Notes: a model not told the origin generated them from the letters alone. Shown: positions 34,980-43,600, numbered from the stretch's first letter. The stretch is 64,000 nucleotides of DNA from G963664115 sp965216035 (GCA_965216035.1 CBDCFM010000014.1:124001-188000), one strand, 5' to 3'. Numbers and translations are program-made.

Positions 34980-35539
34980 CGAGGCCTCCGGTTCTGAGAG
35001 ATGTCGAATTATAGCTGGTCGGCGTTCCGAGCCGACCGACGTCTGAGTGGCCCGCAACACTAGCGGCGCTGCGACCGCTCGCGTCGCGACAGCTGACATT
35101 CCGGCCACGATCCCGCCTCACCCGTCGTCGGATTCACAGGAAACTCGGTCCGACCGTCGCAGGGCATACGAGCCTTACTCGCCGGCCAGACACGCCATTC
35201 CGGGCTGAACGAATGGATCAAAGCAATGAGCGGTGCGACAAGGAGATCGGCGCTCCTGAATACAGGATTAGAGAGTTCCAGCGGAACTTTGTCCTGACGC
35301 CCCGGGAAAAATGATCTCAGACCCGGTACTTGGACTCGGTCGTCACCGCTCACCGGTAGTCTCCGGCAGCAGATGACGGAAGTCAATGCCGAACAGAATG
35401 CAACCGGGTCCGTATGACACGTGCCGGAGGCCACCAAAAGATCTCGATCCTTCCTCGAAGAGGTTCTCTCAGAAAAACCAGCGGATCTCGACGCCGGGCA
35501 TGGGTCTTGTACTCCTGCCGCCAAGCACAAACTAAATGT
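34980..35539. other. 560-bp interval without a supported gene
   Basis: A 171-codon minus-strand frame crosses this region but lacks recognisable motifs, starts inside the conserved inter-unit DNA and has Arg/Ser-rich antisense-like composition. I see no promoter or RNA structure that stands out. Confidence 0.5.
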
Positions 35540-35635
35540 ACGGTTTGGCGACCATACCGGCAGGTGGAATTCCAACGGACCAATTCAGCGTTGTTGGGAT
35601 CAGTTTTTGGGGGATCGAACGCAAGGAAACGCTAC
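35540..35635. repeat. Inter-unit module with degenerate dyad
   Basis: Plus strand has CGGTTTGGCGACCATACC (a weakened dyad) and then CAGGTGGAATTC and GTTGTTGGGATCAGTTTTTG, the module found between units. No head follows on the left. Confidence 0.6.
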
Positions 35636-35850
35636 GGAACCGTTACCCGTTCCTTCAGTTCTTCAAACCAGTTCGTGATGACGTTTAACTGGGTGGCGGG
35701 CGGGATCGCCAGTACCCGTTTCGTCCAAGGGGAGCACCACCAGAAACCGTTGATCGTCTAGCATGATGTCATAATTTCGGTACGTAATGACTCTGGAGAA
35801 CCTATCCACTGGTAACGGACGACGTACGGCTCCGAATCCGGATGGACCAT
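35636..35850 (-). pseudogene. Kinase-TolB C-terminal tail (unit 4)
   Basis: On the minus strand YRNYDIMLDDQRFLVVLPLD then, after degeneration, a segment corresponding to NWFEELKERV. It follows the DUF6152 gene on the same strand. Confidence 0.65.
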
Positions 35851-35925
35851 CGGTGGCGATGTCTACCGCAACTTACTCTCTATCTGGTCGCACGAAGAAC
35901 AGTTCGAAGCCTCCTTGCTATTGGC

Positions 35926-36324
35926 TCACATGCCCTCGTCGAGAAACTCACCGTTGACTTCGATACGGCGAGCGAACCCGACAGTTGGTGCGGTGCGATG
36001 AGGGGAATACGTTACGCTGACCGTGTCCCCGGGCTTCAAGGAGTCACGGGACCAGCCTCTCTGCCGCAATGCAACCGGGGACAGCCGCATGACTGCAGCC
36101 CAGTGCACGACGTTACCGTTCTCATTGGTCAGGTCGAAAAAGACCTGGGGATGAGGGAACGCAAAATTGAATCGGACCACCGTCCCGCTGATCGGACCCA
36201 GCGTCTGGCCCATGTGATACTCGACGCCTCCGCCATGGTGCGCAAACGTGGAAACCGAACCTGCGGCGGTAACGACTGCTGCCAGAACAATCCACACGAA
36301 CATTCTTCTTAGAGAATCAGCCAT
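35926..36324 (-). CDS. DUF6152-like exported protein
   Basis: Encodes 132 residues with a signal peptide (about 1-28, VSTFA-HHG). The mature start HHGGGVEYHMGQTLGPISGT, then FNFAFPHPQVFFDLTNENGN and RQRGWSRDSLKPGDTVSVTY match DUF6152, short periplasmic beta proteins common in Acidobacteriota and Proteobacteria. Function unknown. It lies 6 bases after the DUF805 stop, so the two form one operon within unit 4. Confidence 0.78.
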   Translation of the reverse strand: MADSLRRMFVWIVLAAVVTAAGSVSTFAHHGGGVEYHMGQTLGPISGTVVRFNFAFPHPQVFFDLTNENGNVVHWAAVMRLSPVALRQRGWSRDSLKPGDTVSVTYSPHRTAPTVGFARRIEVNGEFLDEGM

Positions 36325-36330
36325 TCGGTA

Positions 36331-36690
36331 TCACTCGCCCCCGACAGCCTTCGGACTTGCACCGAAGCTGTTGGCCATCTCGCCGCCTGGGGTTGCCATG
36401 AACACCAAGAACACGATGGCGCCCACGATTGGTACGAGCAAGATCAGGAGCCACCATCCGCTGCGGTCGGTGTCGTGAAGGCGCCGAGCAGTCACCGCAA
36501 GTCCCGGAAGCACCACGGCCAAGGTGTAATACAGTGGAAGAGCCGGGACGTCAGCCCCCATGAGCCCATTGACAATGCCCAGCACAAGCACCACCACCGC
36601 GCTGATGAGCACGAACATCCAGTACTCCTTGCGCCGAGCTCGTCCCGCAAACATGGCGTACTTGCGTAACACTGTGAAGTACCACTCCAT
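36331..36690 (-). CDS. DUF805 membrane protein
   Basis: Encodes 119 residues. EWYFTVLRKYAMFAGRARRK then EYWMFVLISAVVVLVLGIVN is the standard DUF805 start, and TARRLHDTDRSGWWLLILLV the conserved RLHD-x-GxSGWW-type signature. Four hydrophobic helices are expected. The start ATG lies 2 bases after the stop of the kinase head, with the head supplying upstream sequence including its promoter. Confidence 0.9.
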   Translation of the reverse strand: MEWYFTVLRKYAMFAGRARRKEYWMFVLISAVVVLVLGIVNGLMGADVPALPLYYTLAVVLPGLAVTARRLHDTDRSGWWLLILLVPIVGAIVFLVFMATPGGEMANSFGASPKAVGGE

Positions 36691-36692
36691 AG

Positions 36693-36887
36693 TCACACCT
36701 CTCTAGCTCTTGAGCTACGCTCGAAGGACTGGCGAAGCCTCGGCTCGGCGGGGACGTCGGCGGACGGGACCTTGATGGCGACCGTCCGGTCCAGGCGGGT
36801 GTCCCACGCCTGATACACCTCGTCCATGCTGCCTTTTCCGAGGGCGGACAGGATCGCATATTGGCCAAGTTTCGTGCCGGATGCCAT
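36693..36887 (-). pseudogene. Kinase N-terminal head (unit 4), 64 codons
   Basis: MASGTKLGQYAILSALGKGS then MDEVYQAWDTRLDRTVAIKV, with the Gly loop degraded (GKGSMDEV) but the catalytic Lys retained in AIKV, then LRQSFERSSRAREV and stop. No further kinase sequence. It is placed between the conserved promoter and DUF805. Confidence 0.83.
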
Positions 36888-36894
36888 TGGATGA

Positions 36895-36923
36895 ATAAGA
36901 CTACAGGCGAGGTTTCAGGTCAA
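36895..36923 (-). promoter_or_regulatory. Conserved kinase-head promoter (unit 4)
   Basis: -10 TCTTAT (36900-36895 read on the minus strand) with TTGACC 17 bases upstream, and 7 bases between -10 and the head ATG at 36887. Confidence 0.65.
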
Positions 36924-36939
36924 TGAAACAGTCACATTG

Positions 36940-37085
36940 ACGGTTAGGTGACCATACAGGGAAGTGAAATTACTACGGACCTATCAGGAGCTACTTGGAG
37001 AAGTTTTCGGAGGTCGAACAGGCCGAATCAGTGGCACCTGAGAGGACCAGCACCCGTTCCTTACAGTTGTTCACACCAGTTGACT
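36940..37085 (-). repeat. Inter-unit region: dyad, module and tail (unit 5)
   Basis: Holds the dyad variant GTTAGGTGACCATACAGG, the module (GGAGCTACTTGGAGAAGTTT, then TCGGAGGTCGAACAGG) and a tail whose complement encodes a degenerate VNWCEQL. DUF2182 ends at 37089, so the tail follows its stop by a few bases. Confidence 0.65.
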
Positions 37086-37088
37086 GCG

Positions 37089-37892
37089 TTATCCGCCTGC
37101 GATCAGATAAATCCCGCCGGCGATCATCGCCAGCCCCGGCAACTTGGTAACCCAGGGGCCGTCCGGGAGCAAGCGTTCCAATAGGATAAAAACGCTGATC
37201 AGCGCCATGACGATGACGCTCATCATACCACCGGCGAACATCAACAACATCAGCGCCCAACAGCACCCGAGGCAATACATGCCGTGTTCGGTGCCCATAC
37301 GCAGCGCGCCCCAACGGCCATCGCGCCAGTGGCCGAGCAGAAATCCCATGGGGGTACGGCAATGGGCGAGACAAACATCCTTGAGCGGAGTGAGTTGATA
37401 GAGCCCGGCGCCAACCAAAATAGCGCCCGCAAGTAAGGCCTGCAGATTCAACATGTGCGTTTCGAATAGCCCGGCCGAGTGCAGCGACCGCTGGAAAATG
37501 GCGGCGACGATCCCGAACCCGATCCACGCGACGAAATAGCCGACGACGAAACTCGCGGCGTGACCGACACCGAGCGCCGAGCGCTCACCGCCCATCCGCA
37601 TAAAGACGGTGGTGACAGGTGCTGCGGCCGGCATCATCATCGCCAACATCATGGCTAGCCACATCAACGCAGCTGCGGCGATATAGCTGGAGCCGACCTC
37701 CGGCGCCATCATGTACAGCATCAAACGACCGGCGAGACCATCACCGCGCATGGTATCCATCGCGTTCTCGCTGGCAATGAGGAACCCCCAGGCAGCGATC
37801 CCGGTCGCTGCCATGGCGGAGAATACAACCAGACGATACGCGTTACCGCGCAGGAGGTTCTTGAGAAACGTCAGGCGGCCTCGCCCTGCCAA
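37089..37892 (-). CDS. DUF2182 membrane protein
   Basis: Encodes 267 residues. MLAMMMPAAAPVTTVFMRMG, then VVGYFVAWIGFGIVAAIFQR, and QLTPLKDVCLAHCRTPMGFL with EHGMYCLGCCWALMLLMFAG are the Cys- and His-bearing signatures of DUF2182 (metal-binding membrane proteins of unknown function). Seven or so transmembrane helices. It overlaps the DUF1326 gene by 22 bases, a gene pair conserved widely in bacteria. Confidence 0.92.
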   Translation of the reverse strand: MAGRGRLTFLKNLLRGNAYRLVVFSAMAATGIAAWGFLIASENAMDTMRGDGLAGRLMLYMMAPEVGSSYIAAAALMWLAMMLAMMMPAAAPVTTVFMRMGGERSALGVGHAASFVVGYFVAWIGFGIVAAIFQRSLHSAGLFETHMLNLQALLAGAILVGAGLYQLTPLKDVCLAHCRTPMGFLLGHWRDGRWGALRMGTEHGMYCLGCCWALMLLMFAGGMMSVIVMALISVFILLERLLPDGPWVTKLPGLAMIAGGIYLIAGG

Positions 37893-38497
37893 TCAAACGG
37901 GGCAAAGTGCCCGTTATTCGTGTTGTCCACACCGTCCCAGTCGATGCCAAATGCGTGGATGAGGTTCTTGACCGCGGTCGCCAGAAACAAACGCTTGTTC
38001 GATGGATGCGCGGTGTTGTCCAGGCAGACGTAACTGCCCGGCTCGGACACGCTCTGTACGCCTTCAACGGTCTGATCGATCATGCCGGGCACCCGTAAGG
38101 ACCGATGCTCGCCGTCGAGGGTAAACTCGACGGGTTGACGCTCGACGCCGCGAAATTCACCGATAAGCGGCGCCAAGCCGCCCATCGGACCACCGGCCTG
38201 GCCGCTGGCAATCGTGGAGACGGCCTCGACCTGGGCGTCGCTGGCATCAGAATCGATGATCAGCCCCATCGCCCAGTTTCCTTCCGCCATGATTGCGGGA
38301 GTCTGTGCGACAACGATGAATTTCACACCGTTGAGATCGACGTCGCCGAATGTTCCTTGTTGGATGTCATAACCCAGCGTCACTCTGCAGAAATCATTGG
38401 TCGCCGGCGTCGTCAGGTTTTTCGAGACACACGGGCACAGAAAATCGCAACTGCAAGCTTCGATGTAATCACCCTTGATCGTCCATGCTGTACTCAT
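37871..38497 (-). CDS. DUF1326 protein
   Basis: Encodes 208 residues from the ATG after GGGAGGATCTTTAAG. STAWTIKGDYIEACSCDFLC and PCVSKNLTTP show the CxCxxxCPC cluster that defines DUF1326. Then NGVKFIVVAQTPAIMAEGNW and TIASGQAGGPMGGLAPLIGE. It is soluble and probably metal-binding, working with the adjacent DUF2182. The longer frame upstream (to 38563) has no ribosome site. Confidence 0.92.
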   Translation of the reverse strand: MSTAWTIKGDYIEACSCDFLCPCVSKNLTTPATNDFCRVTLGYDIQQGTFGDVDLNGVKFIVVAQTPAIMAEGNWAMGLIIDSDASDAQVEAVSTIASGQAGGPMGGLAPLIGEFRGVERQPVEFTLDGEHRSLRVPGMIDQTVEGVQSVSEPGSYVCLDNTAHPSNKRLFLATAVKNLIHAFGIDWDGVDNTNNGHFAPFDWQGEAA

Positions 38498-38645
38498 CTT
38501 AAAGATCCTCCCAAAAATGCCAGCGGATTCACCAATAATCGGTCCAAACGCAAAGCGTATCAAGCCGGTGCGCCAGTTCCGCAGCGGCCAGCGGTCGTTC
38601 GGCTTGGCTCTGTGCGGAGCAACCTGTTAAATAGCGCCCTCGCGG

Positions 38646-38972
38646 TTACCGGAACAGCGTCGGTCGAACTAACGGACACGCTGGTTTTAGCCCACTTCGT
38701 TCAGGCTCATCGTGCACCGTGTTACGCCTTGCGAACTTGCAAATCAATAGAGTCCACGCTGTCAAATGAACTGCTCCCCAATATTCGGTCAGCCCTTCGG
38801 CACCGGCACCGGTTCCAAAGGCTGTGGGATCGGCGGCCATTGCTTCGGGAAGGACTTTGATGGCGACTTCACGCCCGAGTTTGGTGTCCCGCGCATGCCA
38901 CACTTCTCCCATACCGCCTTTGCCCAGGAGGCTGAGGACTTAGTAGTGGCCAAGCTTGGTGCCGAATTGCAT
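38646..38972 (-). pseudogene. Kinase N-terminal head (unit 5) with in-frame stop
   Basis: From the conserved ATG: MQFGTKLGHY, stop (TAA), VLSLLGKGGMGEVWHARDTK, then LGREVAIKVLPEAMAADPTA and a nonsense tail. The stop replaces the Glu codon of the usual HYEIL. Kinase homology ends after about 50 codons. The DUF1326 start is 149 bases further on. Confidence 0.8.
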
Positions 38973-38979
38973 TGGTTGA

Positions 38980-39008
38980 ATAAGACTACAGGTGGAAAGT
39001 CAGGTCAA
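38980..39008 (-). promoter_or_regulatory. Conserved kinase-head promoter (unit 5)
   Basis: TTGACC at 39008-39003, 17-base spacer, TCTTAT at 38985-38980, then 7 bases to the ATG at 38972. The dyad variant lies upstream at 39027-39042. Confidence 0.65.
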
Positions 39009-39019
39009 TCAAAGAGTCA

Positions 39020-39115
39020 CATTGACGGTTGGGGGACGATACGGGGAGGTGAAATTCCTGCGGACTTTCGCACGCGCAATTGGGAGCAGTTTTCGGGGGT
39101 TGAACAGGTGATCTT
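39020..39115. repeat. Inter-unit module (unit 5)
   Basis: GGTTGGGGGACGATACGG, then GGAGGTGAAATTCC and CAATTGGGAGCAGTTTTCGG followed by GGGTTGAACAGG. These are the same elements as at 36960-37025 and 63690-63770. Confidence 0.65.
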
Positions 39116-39265
39116 GACCGAGACAGGGTCGAAGAACCGGCTCTACGACACAGACTGAGGTCGATTCATCGCCGGGTGCTGTGGGCCCGATCTTTCCCAG
39201 GTTAGCAGATGATTACGGCTGCCGGATTCTGGGGCCGCGTCTAGACTCACTGTGTCCCCAGCGGG

Positions 39266-39281
39266 TTAAGCTGACAATACC
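39266..39281 (+). repeat. Orphan IS6-type terminus
   Basis: TTAAGCTGACAATACC differs from the IS6 right end TTAACTTGACAATACC at two positions, with no IS6 body nearby. Confidence 0.45.
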
Positions 39282-39390
39282 AGCGAAGATGATCATGGAA
39301 AACCAGCGCGTGCTGTGAAACGATCCAACAGAGAAGAACCTCTCGTGCTGAAGGCGATTTGGGAAGGATGAACACTTTAAGGAGATCTGA

Positions 39391-40281
39391 ATGATGAAGG
39401 TGCCTTCGATTCGATATCTAAACGCTGTTCTGGCCATCGTGGCCGTGATCGCCGTTTCCCCGGTGATGCACGGGCAAGGCGGCGGCCCGGACTTCGACAA
39501 TGTTCAAATATCTACCACTCAACTGGCTGACAACCTCCACTACCTCCAAGGTCAGGGGGGCCAGATCGGAGTGTTAGCCGGCACCGACGGTATCTTGATG
39601 GTCGACACGCAGTTCGCGCCGCTGACCGACCGGATTGTCACCGCGATTCGGCAGATCTCGTCCGAGCCAATCAAGTTTGTTCTGAACACGCACGTACACG
39701 GTGACCATTCCGGCGGGAACTCCAATCTGGCCGCGTTGGGAGCGACCGTTATGACACGGGACCAACTCCGTGCGGCTCTAGCCGAGTCGGCGAATCGGCC
39801 AGCCGCATTGCCGATGGTCACTTACGACGGGCCTGTCACTTTTCATATGAACGGCGAGATCGCCAGAGCGATCCCGGTCCCTCTCGCACACACCAACGGC
39901 GACACCATGGTGTATTTCGAGAACGCTGACGTCCTAATGACTGGGGACTTCTATCGGTCGGAAGGGTATCCGAACATTTCTATCGGCAATGGTGGGACAC
40001 TGGAAGGCATGCTGGCCGGCCTGGGGCAGGTGATCGGTAGGTCTGGGCCCAACACCCGGATTCTTCCCGGCCACGGTCCTATTGTTGACCGGGACGACGT
40101 TCGCGCTCAACGAGATATGATGCTGGTCCTGATGAATCGGGTTCAGCCACTTCTCGACCAGGGCATGACCGAGGAGCAGATCGTTGCCGCGGGTTTGACC
40201 GACGAGTTCGATTCACAGGTTCGCAATCCCGGTACGACCAACGAACGCTTCATCCGCCAGTTGGTCCAGGAGTTGCAGTAA
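39391..40281 (+). CDS. Exported MBL-fold metallo-hydrolase
   Basis: Encodes 296 residues behind AAGGAGATCTGA. Signal peptide to about residue 28. The full HxHxDH motif is present (VLNTHVHGDHSGGN), with VPLAHTNGDTMVYFENADVL and MTGDFYRSEGYP (bridging Asp) and RILPGHGPIVDRDD (last His). It is a Zn-dependent periplasmic hydrolase of broad lactamase-like fold, similar in plan to the altered one at 23831. One of the few plus-strand genes in this part, and not part of a kinase-head unit. Confidence 0.9.
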   Translation: MMKVPSIRYLNAVLAIVAVIAVSPVMHGQGGGPDFDNVQISTTQLADNLHYLQGQGGQIGVLAGTDGILMVDTQFAPLTDRIVTAIRQISSEPIKFVLNTHVHGDHSGGNSNLAALGATVMTRDQLRAALAESANRPAALPMVTYDGPVTFHMNGEIARAIPVPLAHTNGDTMVYFENADVLMTGDFYRSEGYPNISIGNGGTLEGMLAGLGQVIGRSGPNTRILPGHGPIVDRDDVRAQRDMMLVLMNRVQPLLDQGMTEEQIVAAGLTDEFDSQVRNPGTTNERFIRQLVQELQ

Positions 40282-40287
40282 GCACTA

Positions 40288-40450
40288 CTATCTACGTGCA
40301 GTGTAAAACCGCACAATGGGGCGCTCATACAGCGCCCTTACGCCCAAAGGGACCGGCACCCGTTCCTTCAGTTCTTCAAACCAGTTGGTCAAAACTTTCA
40401 ACACTCCTGGCCTAGCTAGTTCGTAGTTCAGAACGACAAGTGACTGACCA
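40288..40450 (-). pseudogene. Kinase-TolB C-terminal tail (unit 6)
   Basis: QTSSDGQSLVVLNYELARPG then VLKVLTNWFEELKERVPVPL, read on the minus strand. The cupin gene's last codons overlap this tail in another frame, so the cupin ends inside kinase sequence. Confidence 0.8.
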
Positions 40451-40894
40451 TCCGAAGAGGTCTGGCAAATACGGCGTGGCATTGGGGTATCCGCGTAGTC
40501 TGGCTAACCCACGACCTTGGGGCACCTCCGCTAGTTTCCGTTCGAAAAGGATGACTTCGAACAGCATGTCACCAATGTTCTCGGGCAAGTGTCGAAGGAC
40601 ACCGGGTCTGAACGGACCGCATCCAACCTCTCCTGCCTTGTGGTCTTCCGTGGTTATCTTTCCGTCTGGATCTGTGCTGTTCCCGTGAAACTCTGTCAAA
40701 AACACGGCGCACGTGGCAATCGGGTGTTCATGCATGACCGACTTCTCGCCGGGACCATAGGTGACACGAAGTACACGGATGGTCGCGTCCTCGTAGACAA
40801 CATTGTAGTGGTCCGAATCAACCTGAGCTGGATCTTGGCCTACTGCCGGTAACGAGACCAGGAAGACAAATGCTGCAATTGTTGAAACTTTCAT
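40412..40894 (-). CDS. Exported cupin-like protein
   Basis: Encodes 160 residues with a signal peptide (MKVSTIAAFVFLVSLPAVGQ). The cupin is seen as YGPGEKSVMHEHPIATCAVF (His metal set in HEH), then DGKITTEDHKAGEVGCGPFR. The final 25 or so residues come from the kinase tail read out of frame, so the native C-terminus is replaced. Its ATG overlaps the stop of the kinase head (ATGA at 40894-40891), so translation is coupled to that 20-residue leader. Confidence 0.8.
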   Translation of the reverse strand: MKVSTIAAFVFLVSLPAVGQDPAQVDSDHYNVVYEDATIRVLRVTYGPGEKSVMHEHPIATCAVFLTEFHGNSTDPDGKITTEDHKAGEVGCGPFRPGVLRHLPENIGDMLFEVILFERKLAEVPQGRGLARLRGYPNATPYLPDLFGWSVTCRSELRTS

Positions 40895-40953
40895 TGGAAA
40901 TCTCCGAGGAGCGCGATGATCTCACAGTGGCCGAGTATGGTGCCGGGTTGCAT
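40891..40953 (-). pseudogene. Kinase N-terminal head as 20-residue leader (unit 6)
   Basis: MQPGTILGHCEIIALLGDFQ then TGA. The first 16 residues follow the kinase head; the glycine loop is lost. The stop overlaps the cupin ATG. It lies behind the conserved promoter, so the fragment probably now functions only as a translated leader. Confidence 0.8.
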
Positions 40954-40960
40954 TGGATGA

Positions 40961-40989
40961 ATAAGACTACAGGTAGGATTGCAGGTCAA
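40961..40989 (-). promoter_or_regulatory. Conserved kinase-head promoter (unit 6)
   Basis: TTGACC at 40989-40984, 17-base spacer, TCTTAT at 40966-40961, 7 bases, then ATG at 40953. Confidence 0.7.
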
Positions 40990-40999
40990 TGAAACAGTC

Positions 41000-41110
41000 A
41001 CATGGAAGTGTAGGCGACAATACAGGTATGTGGATTGTTGCGAACCAGCGAGTCAGGGCGCGAAGGGCAAATGGACGTGTTCAAAATGCGAATTCTTGGG
41101 GGAGTGCGAT
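41000..41110. repeat. Inter-unit module, subtype B (unit 6)
   Basis: GTGTAGGCGACAATACAGG (dyad variant), then TATGTGGATTGTTGCGAACC and ATGGACGTGTTCAAAATGCG, related to the copies at 46420-46490 and 48430-48510. Confidence 0.6.
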
Positions 41111-41202
41111 TGGATTAGTAAACGCCGTGGCGTTACTCGGGACCTAAAGTCTTTTCTTGCCTCAAAGTCCCATCCGTAGTTAACCTTTCCCAGATCTACG
41201 GA

Positions 41203-41275
41203 TAAGCGGTATAAGCAGGGTCTGATGACTATGGCAGCACAGACATTGTCGTCGTATGGGCGCTATGTCAACCTT
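41203..41275. repeat. Direct repeat left of TPR gene
   Basis: CGGATAAGCGG, then TATAAGCAGGGTCTGATGAC and a stretch ending TATGGGCGCTATGTC. It pairs with 42840-42911. On the minus strand it contains a TCTTATTC-like -10 sequence in the right copy, recalling the kinase-head promoter. Confidence 0.75.
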
Positions 41276-41723
41276 CGCGCGGCCGCAGGCCGTCGCGCGG
41301 AACTCGGTCAGGCTGCGCCCGGTATCGAACGGCGGGGCTTTCATCGGGGACGGCCTGCCAAGGAGCAGAATAGGCAATTTCTCCCCGACGGAATCCATCG
41401 TTTACGAGTCCCGAACTCGGGGCGATTCTGGCGGATATGATCGGGAGCCAGTCTGCTGCTCTGCTGACGGGCAACGGGATAGCGCTTGCCGATTCTTCAA
41501 TATATGGTTGGGTGAAGAAAACCTATGACCTGCGCATGAACGCCTGGATCCAGCAACGAGCAATTTTGCTGGGTGGGCAGATTACTTGTCCTGACGGGGA
41601 AGCGGACATGCTGCTGCCAGCCCTCGTGCCGAACGGATCTGGCGGCGCCGGCGCCGCGCGCTTCTGGGAGCACTGGAAGCGAATGGTGCCCATCGACTTT
41701 TAAAATGTAAACCGAGAGTTGGG
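41276..41723. other. Interval before TPR gene, no supported gene
   Basis: Short open frames on both strands without recognisable features. The region after about 41690 provides the leader of the TPR gene (TAAAATGTAAACCGAG). Confidence 0.4.
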
Positions 41724-42830
41724 GTGGTGGCTGTGCTGAAAAGAACGTTGCTGATATGTGTGGCGTGGGCGGTTTCGGGCGGTTTGGCCTCGGGCGAGAT
41801 AGGAGGCCAGGGACCCCAGCAGCCTGGCGGACGAGGAGGGGCACCGTCGACTTCGGCGCCGCCTTCCCTAAGGGGGCGGCTGGTTACGAACGCACCTCAG
41901 TTGGAGGTCCATCCCATTGAAGTCCGCCTCGAAGATGTGTCAACCCGGGTGTTGGAAAGGGCCTATACGGACGGGGTGGGGAATTTTAGCTTCTTGTCAC
42001 CTCTCAATTCCGGTTCCTCTCTCTTCTTCGTGATTGAAGTGGACGGGTTCAAGCCGATCCGGCAGCGCGTGGAAATGGAGATGACTCGGAGGCAAGGCCA
42101 GGAAGCCTTCCCCACGACGGTTTTCCTGGAGCGATCGGATGTCGTCGCCGTTCTGCGCGACAGGGTTGAACCGAGCGCGGTGGACTTGCGCCAGTTGCTC
42201 GCCGACATTCCTGAAGAAGCGATCGAAGAATTCAGGGAGGCGGCAGACGAGTCTGAAAAAGGAAATTACGTGAACGCGGCCGAACACCTCGAAAAAGCGG
42301 TAGAGCTCGCCCCAGACTATTACGACGCTCAGAACGCCCTGGGCGTCGAATACACGCGACTCGGTCGCTACCGAGACGCAGAGAGGGCCCTGGTGCTCGC
42401 GACAGAGCTGAATCCAAACGTGGCATTGCCGCTCATCAACCTCGGTTTGCTGTACCTCCAGGTGAACGATCTGCAGGGTGATGCGGGACAGACCGAAGTG
42501 GCGGCCTCGACGCTCGAGAGAGCGGTGGAGTTGCTGGAGCGCGCAGCCGAACTGGAGGCGTTGTCTACCTCCGCGCGATATTACCTTGGAGCTGCACTGT
42601 ACAGGGCGGGCTCGTTTGAACGCGCCAGGTTGATGCTAGACCGCGCGCTTGAGCTGGATGTAGAGATGGATATGGCCAGACTCATCTTGGTCGACGTCCA
42701 GGTAGCCCAGAGGGATTACCGGGGTGCACTGACACAACTGACAGCGTACCTGGAAAGGAATCCGGAAGACCCACGACATGAGGCATTCGAAACATTGAAG
42801 GCGGAACTCGAAGGGCTGTTGGAACCCTAG
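41724..42830 (+). CDS. Exported TPR protein with N-terminal beta-sandwich
   Basis: Encodes about 368 residues; GTG start at 41724 or 41733. Signal peptide (LLICVAWAVSGGLASG). Residues about 45-130 (LRGRLVTNAPQLEVHPIEVR, FFVIEVDGFKPIRQRVEM) look like a carboxypeptidase-regulatory-like domain. From about 170 onward TPR motifs follow: GNYVNAAEHLEKAVELAPDY, YYDAQNALGVEYTRLGRYRD and YRAGSFERARLMLDRALELD. It is probably a periplasmic protein-protein interaction scaffold. Flanked by 70-bp direct repeats, so the gene may have moved as a unit. Confidence 0.8.
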   Translation: MVAVLKRTLLICVAWAVSGGLASGEIGGQGPQQPGGRGGAPSTSAPPSLRGRLVTNAPQLEVHPIEVRLEDVSTRVLERAYTDGVGNFSFLSPLNSGSSLFFVIEVDGFKPIRQRVEMEMTRRQGQEAFPTTVFLERSDVVAVLRDRVEPSAVDLRQLLADIPEEAIEEFREAADESEKGNYVNAAEHLEKAVELAPDYYDAQNALGVEYTRLGRYRDAERALVLATELNPNVALPLINLGLLYLQVNDLQGDAGQTEVAASTLERAVELLERAAELEALSTSARYYLGAALYRAGSFERARLMLDRALELDVEMDMARLILVDVQVAQRDYRGALTQLTAYLERNPEDPRHEAFETLKAELEGLLEP

Positions 42831-42839
42831 CACTGTGTG

Positions 42840-42911
42840 CGGATAAGCGGAATAAGAAGGGTCTGAAGACGATCGGAGCGCGGACAGTGTCGCCGTATGG
42901 GTGTTTTGTCG
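42840..42911. repeat. Direct repeat right of TPR gene
   Basis: CGGATAAGCGGAATAAGAAG then GGTCTGAAGACGATCGG and TATGGGTGTTTTGTC, roughly 75 percent identical to 41203-41275 by eye. Confidence 0.75.
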
Positions 42912-43059
42912 AGGGGCACGCAGCAGAACACCCGATTACTCCTCCGTAGTCGCCTTGTGTTTAGGAATCCGTGTTCTGAATTCTTGCGGAACCCACTATG
43001 CCGCAGAAACTGCCACGCTTCCCGTTGCCGGACAATCTGGTGCAAGGCTTCACGTTTCC

Positions 43060-43075
43060 GTATAGGCGACCATAC
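43060..43075. promoter_or_regulatory. Conserved dyad near 43060
   Basis: GTATAGGCGACCATAC, a close match to the consensus seen before kinase heads. No head follows on its left; the next unit's tails follow on its right. Confidence 0.55.
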
Positions 43076-43084
43076 AGGACTTGG

Positions 43085-43200
43085 AATCAATACAGACCTA
43101 TTACAGGAAGTATCGGGAGGATTTTCGGGGGTTGGACAGCCTGCTTTCAGCGACCGCTACGGAACTGACACCCGTTGTTTCAGTTCTTCAAACCAGACGT
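43085..43200 (-). pseudogene. Inter-unit module and degenerate kinase tail
   Basis: AGTATCGGGAGGATTTTCGG then GGGTTGGACAGCCTG, followed by a tail whose complement encodes WFEELKQRVSVP. It is one of two tails in this interval. Confidence 0.65.
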
Positions 43201-43270
43201 CCATGAGTGGGCGCTCACCCCAAAAGATGAAAAATCGGCATTATATTGTTGGGGACGCTGCGGAAGGGGC

Positions 43271-43600
43271 TCAGAATAGCTGGGCGGATTCTAGAGGACT
43301 TACGCAATATTTTCGTAACAGTTCAAGATTATGTTGAATTGGGGGCGGACGGGTTCGTCGGGCTCCGCTTGATCTGCTGGGAAGATCATACTCGAGGGCA
43401 TCCGTCCCGGCCGCTGAATAAACCATTAAAAGGTGTTCGCCGTCCGGCGCTGTATCGTAGTCCCGGTAAAAGCTCGCTACGTTGAACTCCTGGATCGGCA
43501 GCGTCTGCTCGGCTGGGTATGTCAAAGCGGGTTCCGTTGCAACTTCGACAACCTTCAGAATTTGCCCGCTCGTCCGCGCCGTTGTCGTCCCGAAGAACAA
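43271..43600 (-). pseudogene. Kinase-TolB C-terminal tail with frameshift (unit 7)
   Basis: The open frame holds YPAEQTLPIQEFNVASFYRD and DTAPDGEHLLMVYSAAGTDA, the last propeller strand of the kinase-TolB family. Near its end it shifts frame; in the other frame it reads PQFNIILNCYENIA, the usual terminal helix. It follows the amidohydrolase of unit 7. Confidence 0.78.

Noticed and set aside
35060..35575. 171-codon minus-strand open frame
   Set aside because: Starts within the repeated inter-unit DNA, has no ribosome site or recognisable motif, and Ser/Arg-rich antisense-like composition.
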